In this document: one piece after another, positions 33,201 to 35,223 of the stretch
Position numbering within the stretch: position 1 is the stretch's first letter
Layout: the number at the start of each line of letters is the position of its first letter
DNA from: Deltaproteobacteria bacterium
Lineage (GTDB): Bacteria; Desulfobacterota; Syntrophia; Syntrophales; UBA8958
Reading direction: 5' to 3'
Length of the DNA stretch: 35,223 nt
Assembly: GCA_026388335.1 (NCBI GenBank)
Contig: JAPLJZ010000240.1
Span: forward strand, 1-35,223
Translations under genes and position numbers: made by a program
Notes under the pieces: model-generated
What the model saw: the letters and a program-made list of their open reading frames with translations, nothing else
Database searches by the model: none
Told to the model about the DNA's origin: nothing

Positions 33201-33845
33201 TTAAAAGAACCTCTTGAAGAAATTGGTGATGGAGTTTCCATTCTTTTTACTTTTCCCTTGGCCGGGGGCGTTGGGGTGGAAGATGGTCCTGCTGAAAACG
33301 ATTCGCCACCCCTCCTCTTCCTTGATCATCTCCAGGTTCAGCGTTTCGCGACCGTAGAGTGTGAAGGGGCTTGAAACCACCACCACGGCTTTCCTTTTGT
33401 CGTACTCGTTAAAGATGACTTCATCGATTCTAAAATTCTGGACATTGATGCGATTTTCCACATGATCATTAACGAAATCGTTTAAGGCATATGCTTTTTT
33501 CGACTCCTCGGAGAGTTTTTCATAAGCGCCCCGATAATCACCCGACGTGACATTCTGCAAAAACCCGTTTACCAGCTTGATAATGTGGGATGTATCGCGG
33601 CTCGGCGAGGTAATCAAAAAGAGAAAAACCAGCATCAAGACGGCCAGGGAGGAATATCCCACCACGGCATACCGTTTCTTCCTTCTGAAGATGCTTTCGT
33701 TAATCCATTTTCGTTCTATGAAAATGATCGTGCCGATCGCGATGACGATGAGAACGACGGCGAGGATACTGCCCTTTAGCAGGAAAGACACGCCCATTCC
33801 GATAAAAATGTTTATAAGAGTGATGTAAAGATTTTCTTTTTTCAA
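33201..33845 (-). CDS. Membrane-anchored NTF2-like protein
   Basis: The 214-residue protein has three hydrophobic segments (about 8-24, 26-44 and 60-80). An extracytoplasmic domain follows (about 85-195), beginning with VNGFLQNVTSGDYRGAYEKLSEESKKAY. This helix pattern is common to NTF2-like/DUF4878-type domains. The C terminus is basic (SKKNGNSITNFFKRFF). Function is unknown. Confidence 0.65.
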   Translation of the reverse strand: MKKENLYITLINIFIGMGVSFLLKGSILAVVLIVIAIGTIIFIERKWINESIFRRKKRYAVVGYSSLAVLMLVFLFLITSPSRDTSHIIKLVNGFLQNVTSGDYRGAYEKLSEESKKAYALNDFVNDHVENRINVQNFRIDEVIFNEYDKRKAVVVVSSPFTLYGRETLNLEMIKEEEGWRIVFSRTIFHPNAPGQGKSKKNGNSITNFFKRFF

Positions 33846-33868
33846 TTGATCCCTATCATGCCCTCCAC

Positions 33869-33908
33869 CTCATCCCAAAACGATGATAAGAGCTCGTTTT
33901 TGGATGAG
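33869..33908. repeat. 15-bp inverted repeat upstream of the NTF2-like gene
   Basis: CTCATCCCAAAACGA and TCGTTTTTGGATGAG pair at 14 of 15 positions across a 10-base spacer. No T-run follows on the minus strand, so it is not a plain terminator there. The rest of 33909-34225 shows no gene I can support. Confidence 0.55.
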
Positions 33909-34225
33909 ATGACCATGATCATGAAAGTGTAATAGCAAAGGGTCTGCCAATAGCAGAATGAAAATAATAAGTTTGAATTAATCATTTAATAACAACTGGT
34001 TAGATTAGCAAAAGAGGACGTTGGAAAAGTATAAAATGATTCGCTTGGCCTCAATATTTGGTGGAACCTCAACATATGGAGGGATACTTTAAAGGGAGGT
34101 AGACAGTCTAATCTTGTTTTTTGTCTCCGGTCGGACTATCCCGAGCTTATTAAACCGTTTGAAATAAAGTGTGTCTGGGAAGATCATCATCCGATTCTAA
34201 CTTTCAAATAGCTACGCTTTATATG

Positions 34226-34273
34226 AAAATCCCCCCAAACCCCCCTTTCTCAAAGGGAGGGATGGGGGATTTT
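34226..34273 (-). terminator. Intrinsic terminator after the butyrate kinase gene
   Basis: AAAATCCCCC and GGGGGATTTT enclose an inner stem with CCCTTT and AAAGGG. The A/T flanks let it act in both directions. It lies 37 bases after the kinase stop. Confidence 0.85.
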
Positions 34274-34309
34274 TATGCTTCGTTGTGCCCACTTCGGGCA
34301 TGGATGTTA

Positions 34310-35223
34310 TTAGTATTTCTTGATCGCTTCTTCCCCCTCCAGCACCCTTAAACCGCCTGCCGCCAAAGCAGACATTTCATCCTCCCCGGGATAGACGGAA
34401 ACGGGGGCCAGGAAACGGACCTGCTCTGCGATCAGCCCCGTCAGTCTTTCGGAATGGGCCAGGCCCCCGGTGAGGATGATACCGTCAATTTCGCCTTTCA
34501 GGACGACGCACATGGCCCCGATGTCCTTGGCGATCTGATAGGCCATGGCTTCAAAAACAAGCATTGCCTTTTCGTCTCCCCCCTTGATCATTTCTTCAAC
34601 CTGCTGGGCGTCCGTGGTGCCTAAATAGGCCGCCAGGCCGCCCTGTCCCACCAGACGGCCCTGGATTTGTTTTTTATCGAGTTTCCCGGAAAAGGCGAGG
34701 TCGAGGAGATCCATGGTGGGCAACGCGCCGGCCCGTTCCGGGGTGAAAGGTCCCTCTGCGAGCCCGTGGGTGCAGTCGATGACTCGCCCCTGCCGATGGG
34801 CGCCAATGGTGATACCGCCCCCCAGATGGGCCACGACGACGTTTATTTCCTCGTATTTTTTCTTCTTGGCGAGGGCAAAACGTCTTGCCGCGATCTTCTG
34901 GTTCAGGGCATGAAAGGCGCTTTTGCGCTCTACTTCCGGAAGTCCCGAGATCCTGGCAAGAGGTTCGAATTCATCGGTACTGGGTGGATCGATTACGATT
35001 GCCGGCATACCGTATTGATTGGAAAAGCTTAAAGCCATAGCCGGTCCCAGGGCCGATGGGTGCTTCCCGTATTTTCCCGCCAACAGATCCGTGCACATGA
35101 TATCGTCTATTTGGTAGGCCCCGGCGGGGGCTGGTTTTCCCAATCCGCCCCGGCTGACGACCATGTCGATCTCGGCGAGGCTGATCATGTTTTTCCTCAG
35201 GAATTTCATCACGTCCATTTTCC
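34310..35223 (-). CDS. buk: Butyrate kinase (N terminus beyond window)
   Basis: The 304 visible residues are the C-terminal part of an acetate/butyrate kinase family enzyme. The frame is open to the window edge, and about 50 N-terminal residues with the phosphate loop lie outside. Motifs: VSRGGLGKPAPAGAYQI, VVAHLGGGITIGAHRQG, GLAEGPFTPERAGALP and DGIILTGGLAHSERL. The SPER/TPERAGALP pattern separates butyrate from acetate kinases. It makes ATP from butyryl phosphate or the reverse, or acts on branched or other acyl phosphates. A strong terminator follows. Confidence 0.93.
   Translation of the reverse strand, partial: KMDVMKFLRKNMISLAEIDMVVSRGGLGKPAPAGAYQIDDIMCTDLLAGKYGKHPSALGPAMALSFSNQYGMPAIVIDPPSTDEFEPLARISGLPEVERKSAFHALNQKIAARRFALAKKKKYEEINVVVAHLGGGITIGAHRQGRVIDCTHGLAEGPFTPERAGALPTMDLLDLAFSGKLDKKQIQGRLVGQGGLAAYLGTTDAQQVEEMIKGGDEKAMLVFEAMAYQIAKDIGAMCVVLKGEIDGIILTGGLAHSERLTGLIAEQVRFLAPVSVYPGEDEMSALAAGGLRVLEGEEAIKKY

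Noticed and set aside
1-35223. CRISPR arrays, rRNA genes and insertion sequences with transposase
   Set aside because: No regularly spaced repeats, rRNA segments or transposase motifs were seen on either strand.

Overview
The window reads as chromosome of an anaerobic, Gram-negative, selenocysteine-using bacterium, most likely a syntrophic or fermentative Desulfobacterota of the Syntrophus/Smithella kind. This is inference from gene content: a UGA-containing formate dehydrogenase built on NADH-dehydrogenase-like subunits, LptF/LptG for lipopolysaccharide export, a crotonase, a butyrate kinase, and three further in-frame UGA codons that look like selenocysteine.

Layout. 1-9779 (minus) is one long cluster. 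Three small DRTGG/anti-sigma-type genes come first, then a PHP protein, a stand-alone histidine-kinase-like ATPase, NuoE-like, HndB-like and NuoF-GltD fusion subunits, an M29 aminopeptidase, and the selenocysteine FdhA, which runs off the left edge. Together they suggest a soluble NAD(P)-linked, possibly electron-bifurcating formate dehydrogenase with its accessory genes. 9998-12850 (plus) is a six-PAS diguanylate cyclase. 12985-17758 (plus) carries a pan-motif-like leader RNA followed by an intrinsic terminator, then panC, panD, a DUF502 membrane protein, metK and ahcY (pantothenate synthesis and the SAM cycle).

17.87-25.89 kb is an accessory region. It holds an odd malate dehydrogenase-like gene, four same-direction copies of a roughly 105-bp intergenic repeat, a tRNA 3'-end fragment, a truncated Tat-exported hydrolase, an NHLP-type RiPP precursor with an in-frame amber codon, a secreted protein with a lipoprotein paralogue at 31 kb, a Tat-exported flavodoxin-ferredoxin fusion, and an ECF sigma factor with a coupled 48-aa ORF. 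Inside it, on the minus strand, lies the most striking locus (23896-24878). A MerB-like (organomercurial lyase family) gene has UGA at both positions matching the catalytic cysteines of MerB. It is followed 39 bases later by a small glutaredoxin-like protein ending Sec-Gly-Val-stop. All three UGA codons are followed at the right distance by hairpins of bacterial SECIS type; two have GGUC(U) loops like E. coli fdhF. Conventional gene calling breaks or truncates both genes.

25960-28921 (minus) is a crotonase followed by lptF and lptG. 29100-34273 is a mixed stretch: a secreted adenosine-deaminase-family protein, a small lipoprotein, a Phd/PIN toxin-antitoxin pair with an operator-like palindrome, a CHASE3 sensor without an output domain and an NTF2-like membrane protein. 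The window ends in a butyrate kinase cut by the right edge.
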